Below the pieces are notes generated by a model. It ran no database searches. It saw only the letters and a program-made list of their open reading frames with translations, and had not been told where the DNA came from. Below, one piece after another: positions 34,307-43,165 of a DNA stretch of 64,000 nt. The position numbers and the translations under genes are program-made. The stretch spans positions 186,001 to 250,000 of the forward strand of contig NZ_CP123585.1 in the NCBI RefSeq assembly GCF_045277565.1, given 5' to 3'. Position 1 is the first letter of the stretch, and the number at the start of each line of letters is the position of its first letter. The stretch comes from Aliisedimentitalea scapharcae. GTDB lineage: Bacteria; Pseudomonadota; Alphaproteobacteria; Rhodobacterales; Rhodobacteraceae.

Positions 34307-35655
34307 GCGACGACACTTATCTGTTCTACCAGTCCCGCAACCCGCGCCCGTTTCTGGATCATGGCGACGGCATCTATCTGATCGACGAGACCGGCAAACG
34401 CTATATCGACGGATCGTCTGGTGCGATGGTGTCCAACATCGGCCATTCCAACCCCCGGGTTCTGGCCAAGATCAAGGCCCAGATGGACAAGGCCACCTTT
34501 GGGTATCGGCTGCATTTCCGCACCCATCCGTCCGAGGATCTGGCCGCCAAGACCGTGGCCATGACGCCAGAGGGGCTGGACCGGGTGTTCTTTGTCTCTG
34601 GCGGGTCCGAAGCGGTCGAAAGCGCGGTGAAACTGGCCCGGCAATATGCGCTGACCCAGGGGCAGGAGACGCGATACAAGGTGATATCGCGGTTCCCCTC
34701 CTATCATGGTTGTACCTTTGGAGCGCTGGATCTGACCGGTTATGACCCGCTGCGCGAACCCTTTGCTCCGATGCTGGAAGGGATGCCCAAGATCGACGCC
34801 CCGGCTACTTATTTGGACCGTGACAACCTGAGCGAAGAAGACCGCGGTCTGAAATATGCCAACCTGCTGCGCGACAAGATCCTGGAGGAGGGGGCTGAAA
34901 ACGTTCTGGCCTTTGTGATGGAGCCGGTGGGCGGCGCGTCAACCGGGGCGCTTGTGGCGCCGGACAGCTACTATGGCCGCATCCGCGAGATCTGCGATGA
35001 ATTCGGGGTGCTGCTGATCTATGACGAGGTGATGACCGGGGCCGGTCGCACCGGTAAATTCTTGGCTGCTGAACATTGGGGCATCACCCCTGATATCGTC
35101 GCCATGTCCAAAGGGTTCGGTGCGGGATACGCACCGCTGGGGGCGGTGGTTGCCCAGGCACGGCTGGTCGAACCGGTGCTGGATGCCGGTGGATTTCTGC
35201 ATGGGTTCACCTATGCCGGCAATCCATTGGCCTGTTCCGCCGGATTGGCGGTGCTGGAAGAGATGGAAGACCAGGGCCTGATCGACAATGCCGCCCGCAT
35301 GGGCGAGGTGCTGATGGGCGAACTGCGCGCGCTGATGGAACGTTATCCCTTTATCGGCGATGTGCGCGGCAAAGGGCTGTTGACGGCCTTTGAATTCGTC
35401 GCCGACCGCAACACGATGGAACCGCTGGACCCGAGTTTGAACGCCTATGACCGGCTGGTCGAACTGGCCTATGAGCGGGGGCTGATCATCTATTCGCGCC
35501 GCACCCGGGGCGGGACCGCGGGCGATCACTTTCTGATCGCGCCACCACTGATCATCACCCCCGACCAGATTGCCGAAATGATGGTGATCCTGCGCGACGC
35601 CCTGGACGCATTTGCGCTCGAAACTGGCCTGCCGGTGGGAAAGGCTGCGGCATGA
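34303..35655 (+). CDS. class III PLP-dependent aminotransferase
   Basis: 450 residues from GTG 34303. Fold-type I, class III: FVSGGSEAVESAVKLAR (PLP phosphate), YHGCTFGALDLTG, LLIYDEVMTGAGRTGKFLAAEHW with the PLP Asp, and the Schiff-base Lys in VAMSKGFGAGYAPLGAV. The class includes beta- and omega-transaminases such as 3-aminobutyrate and beta-alanine aminotransferases. The following 3-oxoacid CoA-transferase and thiolase genes suggest the product is a 3-oxo acid, hence a beta-amino acid substrate (inference). Confidence 0.92.
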   Translation: MSDDTYLFYQSRNPRPFLDHGDGIYLIDETGKRYIDGSSGAMVSNIGHSNPRVLAKIKAQMDKATFGYRLHFRTHPSEDLAAKTVAMTPEGLDRVFFVSGGSEAVESAVKLARQYALTQGQETRYKVISRFPSYHGCTFGALDLTGYDPLREPFAPMLEGMPKIDAPATYLDRDNLSEEDRGLKYANLLRDKILEEGAENVLAFVMEPVGGASTGALVAPDSYYGRIREICDEFGVLLIYDEVMTGAGRTGKFLAAEHWGITPDIVAMSKGFGAGYAPLGAVVAQARLVEPVLDAGGFLHGFTYAGNPLACSAGLAVLEEMEDQGLIDNAARMGEVLMGELRALMERYPFIGDVRGKGLLTAFEFVADRNTMEPLDPSLNAYDRLVELAYERGLIIYSRRTRGGTAGDHFLIAPPLIITPDQIAEMMVILRDALDAFALETGLPVGKAAA

Positions 35656-36344
35656 AGCTTCCGGACAAACGATGCAGTATTGAATCTGCGATTTCACGAA
35701 TCCGGGACGGGTCCACGGTGATGGTGGGTGGCTTTGGTGTGCCGGGCACGCCGATGACGCTGATCCGGGCGCTGGTCGAGCATGGCGCGCGCGATCTGAC
35801 GGTGATCAAGAATGATGCCAATGAACCGGATCTGGGCATCGACCATCTTCTGCAAAGCGGCCAGGTGTCGCGGCTGATCACCACCCATCTGGGGCTGAAT
35901 AGCCATGCCATTGCGCTGATGAACGAAGGGCGCATTCAGGTTGAATTCAACGCGCAGGGCATTTTGGCCGAACGTATCCGCGCCGGGGGCGCGGGGATTG
36001 GTGCCGTGCTGAGCGATATCGGCATCGGCACCGAGCTGGCCGAAGGAAAACAAGTGGTCGAGGTGGCGGGCAAGCCGCATCTGGTGGAAACCGCCCTGCG
36101 CGCTGATGTGGCGCTGATCCATGCGGATCAGGCCGACACGTTTGGCAATTTGACCTATGCCGCCACCGCGCAGAATTTCAACCCGTTGATGGCCATGGCC
36201 GCGGATGGCGTGATTGCCGAGGCGGAAACCGTGCTTTTGCCTGGCGGCTTGGATGCCAACCAGATCCACACCACCGGGGTATTTATCGATTACCTTGTCG
36301 AACTGACTGATCTGTCTGAGGAATACGCCGTTGTCCAACGCTAG
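35652..36344 (+). CDS. 3-oxoacid CoA-transferase subunit A
   Basis: 230 residues, overlapping the aminotransferase stop by four bases (ATGA). Family I CoA-transferase alpha subunit: IRDGSTVMVGGFGVPGTPMTL at the N-terminus, then NDANEPDLGIDHLL, SRLITTHLGLN, FNAQGILAERIRAGGAGI and GNLTYAATAQNFNP. With subunit B it would move CoA from succinyl-CoA or acetyl-CoA to a 3-oxo acid such as acetoacetate. Confidence 0.92.
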   Translation: MKLPDKRCSIESAISRIRDGSTVMVGGFGVPGTPMTLIRALVEHGARDLTVIKNDANEPDLGIDHLLQSGQVSRLITTHLGLNSHAIALMNEGRIQVEFNAQGILAERIRAGGAGIGAVLSDIGIGTELAEGKQVVEVAGKPHLVETALRADVALIHADQADTFGNLTYAATAQNFNPLMAMAADGVIAEAETVLLPGGLDANQIHTTGVFIDYLVELTDLSEEYAVVQR

Positions 36345-36984
36345 AGACCGGATGATCGCCCGTGCTGCGCGCGAAATTGCCCCGGGGATGGTGGTCAATC
36401 TGGGGATTGGCCTGCCGACGCGGGTGATCAATCACCTGCCTGCCGATTTCCCGGTGTGTCTGCACACCGAAAACGGCATGACTGGTATCGGACCGACCCT
36501 GGCCGCCGACCACGCCGACCGCAATCTGATCGATGCAGGCGGCGCCTATGTGTCGACAGTTCCGGGGTCGGCGTTCTTTGACAGCGCCACAAGCTTTGCC
36601 ATGGTGCGGTCGGGGCGGTTGGACCTGACCATGCTGGGCGCGTTCGAGGTGGGGGCCAATGGCGATCTGGCCAACTGGAAGATTCCCGGCAAATTCAGCC
36701 CCGGCGTCGGCGGCGGCATCGAGCTGGCGCAAAAGGCGCGCCGGGTGATGGTGCTGACCACCCATACCGACCGCGCCGGAAACCCCAAGCTCAAGGCCGC
36801 ATGTGAACTGCCGCTGACCGCGCGTGGATGCGTGGCGCGGGTGTTTACGGAAATGGCGGTGATCGACATCACACCTCAGGGCTATGCGCTGATCGAAATC
36901 GCCGACGGCGTGGATGTTCAGGACGTGATCGCCGCCACCGGGGCGCCGCTGCATCTGCCCGACGCGGCCTTGCCAACTTTCTGA
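36331..36984 (+). CDS. 3-oxoacid CoA-transferase subunit B
   Basis: 217 residues if TTG 36331 is used, overlapping subunit A by 14 bases; ATG 36349 is a shorter alternative. The catalytic Glu lies in CLHTENGMTGIGP, the family I beta-subunit motif. VNLGIGLPTRVINHLP, MVRSGRLDLTMLGAFEV and NWKIPGK are also typical. Together with subunit A it makes the beta-ketoacyl-CoA for the thiolase three genes on. Confidence 0.9.
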   Translation: MSNARDRMIARAAREIAPGMVVNLGIGLPTRVINHLPADFPVCLHTENGMTGIGPTLAADHADRNLIDAGGAYVSTVPGSAFFDSATSFAMVRSGRLDLTMLGAFEVGANGDLANWKIPGKFSPGVGGGIELAQKARRVMVLTTHTDRAGNPKLKAACELPLTARGCVARVFTEMAVIDITPQGYALIEIADGVDVQDVIAATGAPLHLPDAALPTF

Positions 36985-36992
36985 GGGATCTC

Positions 36993-38285
36993 ATGCAAGA
37001 CGACCTGAACACCAACCTGTGTAACGCCGTGGATGCGGCCTTTGACCAGCAGGTGCAGTTTCTCTCGGACCTGACGGCACATCCGTCGATCCGGGGAAAC
37101 GAACAATCTGCGCAGGCATTCATGGCAACGACGCTGAGCGAGCGGGGGTACGAATTGGACCGCTGGCAGATCGACGTGGCCGAGATCAGCCATCTGCCCG
37201 GGTTCTCTCCGGTGATCGGTGACTATGAGGACGCGGTGAATGTGGTCGGCACCCATCGGTCCCGGACTCAGTCAGGCCGGTCGCTGATCCTGAACGGTCA
37301 CATCGACGTCGTGCCCGCTGGGCCGCTGGACATGTGGGACAGCCCGCCGTTTGAACCGCGGGTCGAAGACGGTTGGCTGTATGGTCGGGGCGGTGGCGAC
37401 ATGAAGGCGGGGCTGGCATCGAACCTGTTTGCGCTGGATGCGCTGGCGGCCTGTGGGCTGGCCCCGGGAGGCGATGTGTTTGTCCAATCCGTGGTCGAAG
37501 AGGAATGCACCGGCAATGGCGCGCTGGCCTGTCTGGCGCGCGGTTATGCTGCCGATGCGGCGCTGATCCCCGAGCCGTTTTCCGAACATCTGGTCACCGC
37601 CCAGCTGGGGGTGATCTGGTTCCAGGTGCATCTGCGTGGTCGCCCGACCCATGTGGCCTATGCCGGCAGCGGCGCCAATGCGATCGAGGCGGCCTTTCCC
37701 CTGATCCGCGCGCTGCACGAGATGGAACACCGCTGGAACGCCGCCGAACACCGCCCCGCCGACTATGCCCATATGGATCACGCGCTGAATCTGAATCTGG
37801 GCAAGATCGAAGGCGGCGACTGGACCAGCTCGGTTCCGGCGTGGGCGGTATTTGACGTGCGTATGGCGATCTTTCCGGGCCAATCCATCGAGGCGGCCAA
37901 GACCGAGATCGAACAGGTCATTCTGGACGCGGCGCGCGACAATGACTTTCTGCGCAATTCCCTGCCCGAGATCGTCTATCACGGATTCCACGCCGAAGGT
38001 TATGCGCTGTCACAGGACAGTTCGGCCAAGGCGCAATCCGCCATCGCGGCGCTGGATCAGGCGCATCAGGCTGCAACGGGCGAGGCATTGGTGCGCGAGG
38101 CAATCACCGCCACCACCGATGCGCGGTTCTTTGGACTTTATGCCGATACGCCTGCGTTGGTCTATGGCCCCCGCGCCGAGGCCATTCACGGGTTCAACGA
38201 ACGGGTTGAACTGGAGAGCATGCGCCGGGTGACCAAGGCCACGGCGATGTTCATCGCCGATTGGTGCGGCGTTGAAACCATCTAA
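36993..38285 (+). CDS. M20-family deacylase, ArgE/DapE type
   Basis: 430 residues from ATG 36993, eight bases after subunit B; the longer open frame from 36828 runs inside subunit B. Metal-site motifs are LILNGHIDVVPAGP, YGRGGGDMKAGLAS and VVEEECTGNGALA, with the C-terminal TDARFFGLYADTPALVYGP and HGFNERVE. It would hydrolyse an N-acyl amino acid or related amide. It is the first of two unrelated M20 enzymes in this operon, which implies an acylated substrate or by-product. Confidence 0.9.
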   Translation: MQDDLNTNLCNAVDAAFDQQVQFLSDLTAHPSIRGNEQSAQAFMATTLSERGYELDRWQIDVAEISHLPGFSPVIGDYEDAVNVVGTHRSRTQSGRSLILNGHIDVVPAGPLDMWDSPPFEPRVEDGWLYGRGGGDMKAGLASNLFALDALAACGLAPGGDVFVQSVVEEECTGNGALACLARGYAADAALIPEPFSEHLVTAQLGVIWFQVHLRGRPTHVAYAGSGANAIEAAFPLIRALHEMEHRWNAAEHRPADYAHMDHALNLNLGKIEGGDWTSSVPAWAVFDVRMAIFPGQSIEAAKTEIEQVILDAARDNDFLRNSLPEIVYHGFHAEGYALSQDSSAKAQSAIAALDQAHQAATGEALVREAITATTDARFFGLYADTPALVYGPRAEAIHGFNERVELESMRRVTKATAMFIADWCGVETI

Positions 38286-38295
38286 AGGAATACCA

Positions 38296-39471
38296 ATGCG
38301 CCAAGCCGTCATTGTCTCGACTGCCCGTACCCCGATGGCCAAGGCCTATCGCGGTGCGTTCAATAACCTCGAAGTGCCCAGCCTGGCCGCTCCTGCGGTG
38401 CGCGCGGCTGTTGATCGCGCCGGGATCGACGGGGGCGCAATCGAAGAGGTCGTCTTTGGGTCGGCCCTGACCCAGGGGTCGGCAGGGATCAACGTGGCCC
38501 GACACATTGCCCAGGCGGCGGGCTTGCCAGACAGCGTGGCAGGGGCCACCGTGGACCGGCAATGCGCCTCGGGCCTGAACGCCATCGCCATTGCCACGCA
38601 TATGGTGCAGGGCGAAGGGGTTGAGGTGGCGCTGGCGGGCGGGGTCGACAGTATCTCGCTGGTGCAGAACGCCCAGTGGAACGGCCACCGCTATCGCGAT
38701 CCGACCGTGGCGGATGCCTATTACTTGGCGATGCTGGACACCGCCGAAGTGGTGGCAGATCGCTATGGCGTCAGCCGCGCGGACCAGGATGCCTATGCGC
38801 TGCGCAGCCAGCAGCGCACTGCCCGGGCGCAGGACCAGGGGCTGTTTGCCAAAGAAATCGTGCCCGTCGAGGCGGTCAAACTGGTCACTGACAAGGCCAC
38901 CGGTGATACACACGAACAGCAGGTACGGCTGACACGGGACGAATGCAATCGCCCTGGGACCACAGCCCAGGGGTTGGCGGCGCTGACACCTGTGCGTGGC
39001 GAGGACAAGACCGTGACCGCTGGCAACGCCAGCCAGCTGTCGGATGGTGCTGCGGCGCTGGTGGTGATGGAAGCCGCAGAGGCCGCCCGCCGTGGGTTGG
39101 AACCGCTGGGCGCGTTGCGTGGATTTGCAGTGGCCGGAGTCGCGCCCGACGAAATGGGCATCGGCCCCGTGGTCGCCGTGCCGCGCCTGTTGCAGCGTGC
39201 GGGGCTGGGCGTGGCGGACATTGACCTGTGGGAAATCAACGAGGCCTTTGCCGCGCAACTGCTTTATTGCCGCGATCATCTGGATATCCCCGACGACCGG
39301 CTGAATGTGAACGGCGGCGCGATTTCCATTGGTCATCCCTATGGTATGTCCGGCGCGCGTATGGTCGGCCATGTCCTGCTGGAAGGGCAGCGCCGCAAGG
39401 CGAAATGGGCCGTCGTCTCTATGTGTGTCGGCGGCGGCCAGGGAGCCGCCGGGCTGGTCGAAATATTCTGA
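38296..39471 (+). CDS. acetyl-CoA acetyltransferase (thiolase)
   Basis: 391 residues from ATG 38296 (AAAGGAATACC). The complete thiolase set is visible: acylated Cys in VDRQCASGLNAIAI (about residue 89), NEAFAAQLL, NVNGGAISIGHPYGMSGARM with the catalytic His, and the second Cys in MCVGGGQGAAG. It cleaves a 3-ketoacyl-CoA with CoA, giving acetyl-CoA plus a shorter acyl-CoA. Its place after a CoA-transferase fits degradation of a beta-keto acid. Confidence 0.94.
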   Translation: MRQAVIVSTARTPMAKAYRGAFNNLEVPSLAAPAVRAAVDRAGIDGGAIEEVVFGSALTQGSAGINVARHIAQAAGLPDSVAGATVDRQCASGLNAIAIATHMVQGEGVEVALAGGVDSISLVQNAQWNGHRYRDPTVADAYYLAMLDTAEVVADRYGVSRADQDAYALRSQQRTARAQDQGLFAKEIVPVEAVKLVTDKATGDTHEQQVRLTRDECNRPGTTAQGLAALTPVRGEDKTVTAGNASQLSDGAAALVVMEAAEAARRGLEPLGALRGFAVAGVAPDEMGIGPVVAVPRLLQRAGLGVADIDLWEINEAFAAQLLYCRDHLDIPDDRLNVNGGAISIGHPYGMSGARMVGHVLLEGQRRKAKWAVVSMCVGGGQGAAGLVEIF

Positions 39472-39481
39472 GGGGGTCATC

Positions 39482-40639
39482 ATGCCTGTGCTTTCATCCG
39501 ATCAGGTTTCATCGTTGCTGGCGCTGCGCCACGACCTGCACCGTCGCCCCGAGGTGTCGGGCCAAGAGCAGGAAACCGCGGCGCGTATCACTGCCGAGCT
39601 GACGGTGTTGGGGGCGGATCGCCTGTGGCAGGGGTTGGGTGGGCATGGTGTCGCCGCCGAGTTCACCGGCGCAGGCGCGGGGCCGACCGTCCTGTTGCGC
39701 TGTGAGCTGGACGGGCTGCCGATCCGCGAGATTTCCGATCTGCCCTATCAGTCAGAGATCGAAGGCAGGGGGCATCTGTGCGGCCATGACGGCCATATGG
39801 TGTCTTTGCTGGGGGTTGCGATGGGGCTGGCCCGGCGGCCAGCCCGGGGACGGGTGATCCTGCTGTTCCAACCGGCCGAAGAAACCGGGGCCGGGGCGCA
39901 GGCGGTGATCGAGGACCCCCGCTGGCCGGAGATCCGCCCAGATTATGCTTTTGCCTATCACAATGTGCCGGGCCGCCCGTTGGGCGAAATCGGACTGCGC
40001 CCGGGGCCGGGCAATTGTGCCTCACGCGGGATGCAGATCACAATGGAGGGCAAAAGCTCGCATGCGGCCTTGCCCGAGGATGGGGTGTCGCCCGGTCCAG
40101 CCATGGCAGCGCTGATGACGTCGCTGCCGGGGCTCAGCCAGGGGCAGATCGGCGACCAGGATTTCGCGCTGGCGACCCTGACCCACGCGATGCTGGGAGA
40201 GCCGACTTTCGGCATCGCCCCGGCCGACGGAGAGCTTCGGGTGACGCTGCGGTCGATGACCAACGAACGTATGGACCGCATGATGGCGGACGCTATGGCG
40301 CGGGTCGACCGTGTCACTTCCGGGCTATCCGTCAATGTACAGTGGCATGATGTGTTCCGCTCGGTGGTCAATGACCCCAAGGCCACAGCGATGGCCCGTA
40401 CGGTCGCCAGTGTGCTGGGGCTGGCTGTGACCGACATGGAGATCCCGATGCGCTGGTCCGAAGATTTTGGCCGGATTGGCGACGATGGGGCGCAAGCAGC
40501 GCTGTTGTATGTGGGATCGGGTGTGGATCACCCCCAGCTGCACAACCCGGATTATGATTTCCCCGATGCGCTGGTGCCGGTGGTAACGGATCTGTTCTGT
40601 GCCCTGATTGACCAGCTGCTGGGCAGGGCCGTGGTGTGA
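39482..40639 (+). CDS. M20D amidohydrolase (hippurate-hydrolase/IAA-amino-acid-hydrolase type)
   Basis: 385 residues from ATG 39482, ten bases after the thiolase. Motifs of the M20D group are LRHDLHRRPEVSGQE, VLLRCELDGLPI, GHLCGHDGHMVSLLG with a metal-binding Cys-Gly-His-Asp, LFQPAEETGAGAQ and AYHNVPGRPLGEIGLR. It cleaves amide bonds of N-acyl amino acids or short amides. Its stop overlaps the GTG start of the racemase gene. Confidence 0.9.
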   Translation: MPVLSSDQVSSLLALRHDLHRRPEVSGQEQETAARITAELTVLGADRLWQGLGGHGVAAEFTGAGAGPTVLLRCELDGLPIREISDLPYQSEIEGRGHLCGHDGHMVSLLGVAMGLARRPARGRVILLFQPAEETGAGAQAVIEDPRWPEIRPDYAFAYHNVPGRPLGEIGLRPGPGNCASRGMQITMEGKSSHAALPEDGVSPGPAMAALMTSLPGLSQGQIGDQDFALATLTHAMLGEPTFGIAPADGELRVTLRSMTNERMDRMMADAMARVDRVTSGLSVNVQWHDVFRSVVNDPKATAMARTVASVLGLAVTDMEIPMRWSEDFGRIGDDGAQAALLYVGSGVDHPQLHNPDYDFPDALVPVVTDLFCALIDQLLGRAVV

Positions 40640-41757
40640 GCGTGCCCGATCACGGTGTCCCTTCGTGGTGTACCATCCACCGCAATCGCATTTCGCGGAA
40701 TCTGGAGCTGGCGCTGGGGCTGCTGCCCGCAGGCCGTCGGTTCTGTGCTGTGCTCAAGGCGGATGCCTATGGGCATGGCATAGGTCAGGTGGTGCCGCTG
40801 GTGCAGGAACAGGGGGTCACCTGCATCGGCATCACCACAAACGCCGAGGCCCGCGCGGTGCGGGACATGGGGTTTGACGGCGCGCTGATGCGTCTGCGGG
40901 CGGCCACCCCGCAGGAAATTCGCGCCGGTCAATCGGACCGGATCGAGGAACAGGTGGCCTCGGTCGCGATGGCCCAACAGATGCGCGCGGATCTGGACGC
41001 GGGACACCACCATGCCCCGGTGCACCTGGCTCTGAACGCGGCGGGCATGTCGCGCGACGCGCTGGAAATCGCTACCCCCGCCGGACAGGATGCCTGTGGC
41101 AGGATTCTGGAAGTCATGGGGTCGGAAGTTGCCGGGATCTGTACCCATTTTCCGTCCAATGAGCCGCCGGAGTTGCAGCAAAGCGCAGCCGTGTTTCAGC
41201 AGCAAGTGGGTTGGGTGATCGACAACAGCGACCTTTGCCGCGCGGATGTGGTGGTTCATGCGGGCAGCTCGTTGACCCTGGTATCCGGGGTGCAGATCGA
41301 TACGGATATGTATCGCTGTGGTGCGATTCTTTATGGCATCCTGAGGCCCGATCTGGGGTTCTCCAGCACCATGGACCTGGAGGCCCAGGTGGTCAGCCTT
41401 CAGCAGTATCCCGGCGGATCCAGCGTGGGTTATGACCGCGCCGGGCGTTTGGGGCAACCGCGTCTGCTTGCCTGCATCTCGATCGGCTATCAGAATGGCT
41501 TTCGGCGCTTGTCCGATGGGCAATCCGTGGTTTCCATCCGCAACGGCCTGGCGCCGGTCATTGGCAAAGTGTCGATGAATGCCATCGTGGCCGATGTCAC
41601 CGATATCGAAGATGTCCGGATCGGTGACAGTGTCACCGTTATCGGTGGCCAAGGGCGCGCCCAGATCGCGCCGCCCCTGGCCGAAAGTCAGTTCCGCACG
41701 ATCATGGCCGATCTTTACACCGATTGGGGGCAGCGCAATCACCGGGTCTACTGTTAA
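40636..41757 (+). CDS. alr: alanine-racemase-family amino acid racemase
   Basis: 373 residues from GTG 40636 (GTGA overlap). Fold-type III PLP racemase: Schiff-base Lys in AVLKADAYGHG (about residue 40), HLALNAAGMSRD, ICTHFPSNEP, VVHAGSSLTLV, the second-base region SVGYDRAGRLGQPRLLACISIGYQNGF, and GKVSMNAIVADVTD. It interconverts L- and D-amino acids. At the end of a catabolic operon it probably serves degradation rather than cell-wall synthesis, so the symbol alr reflects family only. Confidence 0.87.
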   Translation: MSVPDHGVPSWCTIHRNRISRNLELALGLLPAGRRFCAVLKADAYGHGIGQVVPLVQEQGVTCIGITTNAEARAVRDMGFDGALMRLRAATPQEIRAGQSDRIEEQVASVAMAQQMRADLDAGHHHAPVHLALNAAGMSRDALEIATPAGQDACGRILEVMGSEVAGICTHFPSNEPPELQQSAAVFQQQVGWVIDNSDLCRADVVVHAGSSLTLVSGVQIDTDMYRCGAILYGILRPDLGFSSTMDLEAQVVSLQQYPGGSSVGYDRAGRLGQPRLLACISIGYQNGFRRLSDGQSVVSIRNGLAPVIGKVSMNAIVADVTDIEDVRIGDSVTVIGGQGRAQIAPPLAESQFRTIMADLYTDWGQRNHRVYC

Positions 41758-41883
41758 GGCTTTGGTGTACAAGTCGGGTTTTGAACGTGCTTCCCCTTTC
41801 CTCGGACAGACTTATCCAACGGCCTGGGTGATGTGAGCGATACCTGAACCGCTATTCTTGTCTGGCGACAGGGTAGGGGATCC

Positions 41884-42212
41884 TCGCATTTCCTCCAAAA
41901 TCTTTTCTCGGAAGACTTCGGTCGACGTTTTCCACCCGAGACATTTGCGGGGGAACCAACATCTGGCCCGGCGATTGGTGTTTTCGACGATGTCTTTTTG
42001 CCAAGGGCTGGAGGGATCACAGAACCAGGTTTGCGTCCAGATAGCGGCCAACTGACAAACTCTGTACCGCGATCGAAAGTGATGGATCGACGAGCAACGA
42101 GGGGAAGGTCTTTGATGGATTTCATGATCCTTCCCATCACAGGTTTCGTGCGCGCCGCTCCGCAATCATCAGTTGCGCGTCGTTCACGCAGGTTTAGCTC
42201 CCTGTGCTCCAT
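41884..42212 (-). pseudogene. IS30-family transposase remnant, frameshifted
   Basis: Two adjacent minus-strand frames together give an IS30 transposase core: KPVMGRIMKSIKDLPLVARR, SITFDRGTEFV, then after a frame change near 42050, WFCDPSSPWQKDIVENTNR, RRARCWFPRKCLGW and KTSTEVFREKI. The catalytic region is broken by the shift and the N-terminal third is mostly absent. It sits at the downstream border of the catabolic operon. Confidence 0.8.
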
Positions 42213-42380
42213 TTTCCATTCTCCTGACTTTCCAGTAGGATAGAGGAAAAGTCGCTTCCCAGTTTAGAATGTGCCCCCCTGTGCGACCCAGATACGCGTA
42301 ATCTATCTTATGTTAATAAATCTGATTTCCTTCGAAAGGGGATGACCAACCTGACGTCCATCCTTAGCTGTTGGAAACCG

Positions 42381-42671
42381 CTAGAATAAACCCCATCGCA
42401 ATCGCTCTGGAAACCGCGCGTGCCGTGTTTGCGGCACACAGTCCGGCCCCTGGATTTCCGTAAGAATCTCTACAAAACGTTCAGAAAGATCCAGCACCGC
42501 AGCGGTTTCCCCTGAGGTTTTCCCAAAAGCAGCTTGTTGAAGCATATCCTTCTCGCGATTGATTATGCGTGACAGGTCAGCACTCGGCGAAAAGTCAAAT
42601 GGCTCAATCACTGCATTCTGCAGCAAACCGGCAAATTTGGCTATGTCACTGAGACTAATTTTGAGGATCAT
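42381..42671 (-). CDS. hypothetical small protein
   Basis: 96 residues from ATG 42671 (MILKISLSDIAKFAGLLQ); a longer start at 42734 is possible. The predicted protein is mostly helical, without Cys clusters, membrane segments or signal peptide. I recognise no family. It lies alone between an IS30 remnant and an empty stretch, so it could be a chance frame or a decayed gene. Confidence 0.3.
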   Translation of the reverse strand: MILKISLSDIAKFAGLLQNAVIEPFDFSPSADLSRIINREKDMLQQAAFGKTSGETAAVLDLSERFVEILTEIQGPDCVPQTRHARFPERLRWGLF

Positions 42672-42734
42672 ACCCCGTGATTTCGCATGAGGTCCGGCAC
42701 AATAGAAACCAGCATATTTCTGAACGCCTGTCAC

Positions 42735-43165
42735 TCCACCCCTCCCACGCCTAGCATTGACACCGCGTCAACCTGACAATTCAATCAGAAACAAAACGGC
42801 CGGATCCTCTGAAATACCGGTCCTAAATCGCGCTCGCAGCGATCGACCAAAGTGAGCCCAGAGGTCCCGAATTGCCACTTTGCAGTGGAGGTCTGCTATG
42901 CTTGAGGTGGCCAGGGGCGACAAACCCCGACCTGACACTGCGATGAATCGGCCGATCTACTCAGATGCGTTTTGCATTGTGCCTTTGCCATCGACCCTGG
43001 GCGATAATTGCGCGGACGGGGTCTGATTGCCAATCGTGCCTCGCAAAGACCCGGCTCATCGAACCAACTGTTCTGCTGGCAACCACAACGCACAAAGTCC
43101 GATCAGAACTTCCCAGCGTGTTCATGAAGACAGATGACCAAGCTTTGTCAGAGATCAGACGTTTC
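42735..43165. other. 431-base stretch downstream of the hydroxy-acid dehydrogenase gene, no supported gene
   Basis: Only short overlapping frames (plus strand 42965-43201, minus strand 42896-43093) without family signal. It separates the IS30 remnant from the sulfate-ester operon and may hold its terminator; I saw no clear hairpin with a T-run. Confidence 0.45.

Noticed and set aside
38251..39483. 410-codon minus-strand frame opposite the thiolase gene
   Set aside because: Complements an intact thiolase with all catalytic motifs; the reverse translation has no recognisable fold.
40552..41772. 406-codon minus-strand frame opposite the racemase gene
   Set aside because: Shadow of the alanine-racemase-family gene, which has the PLP motif and overlapping operon start.
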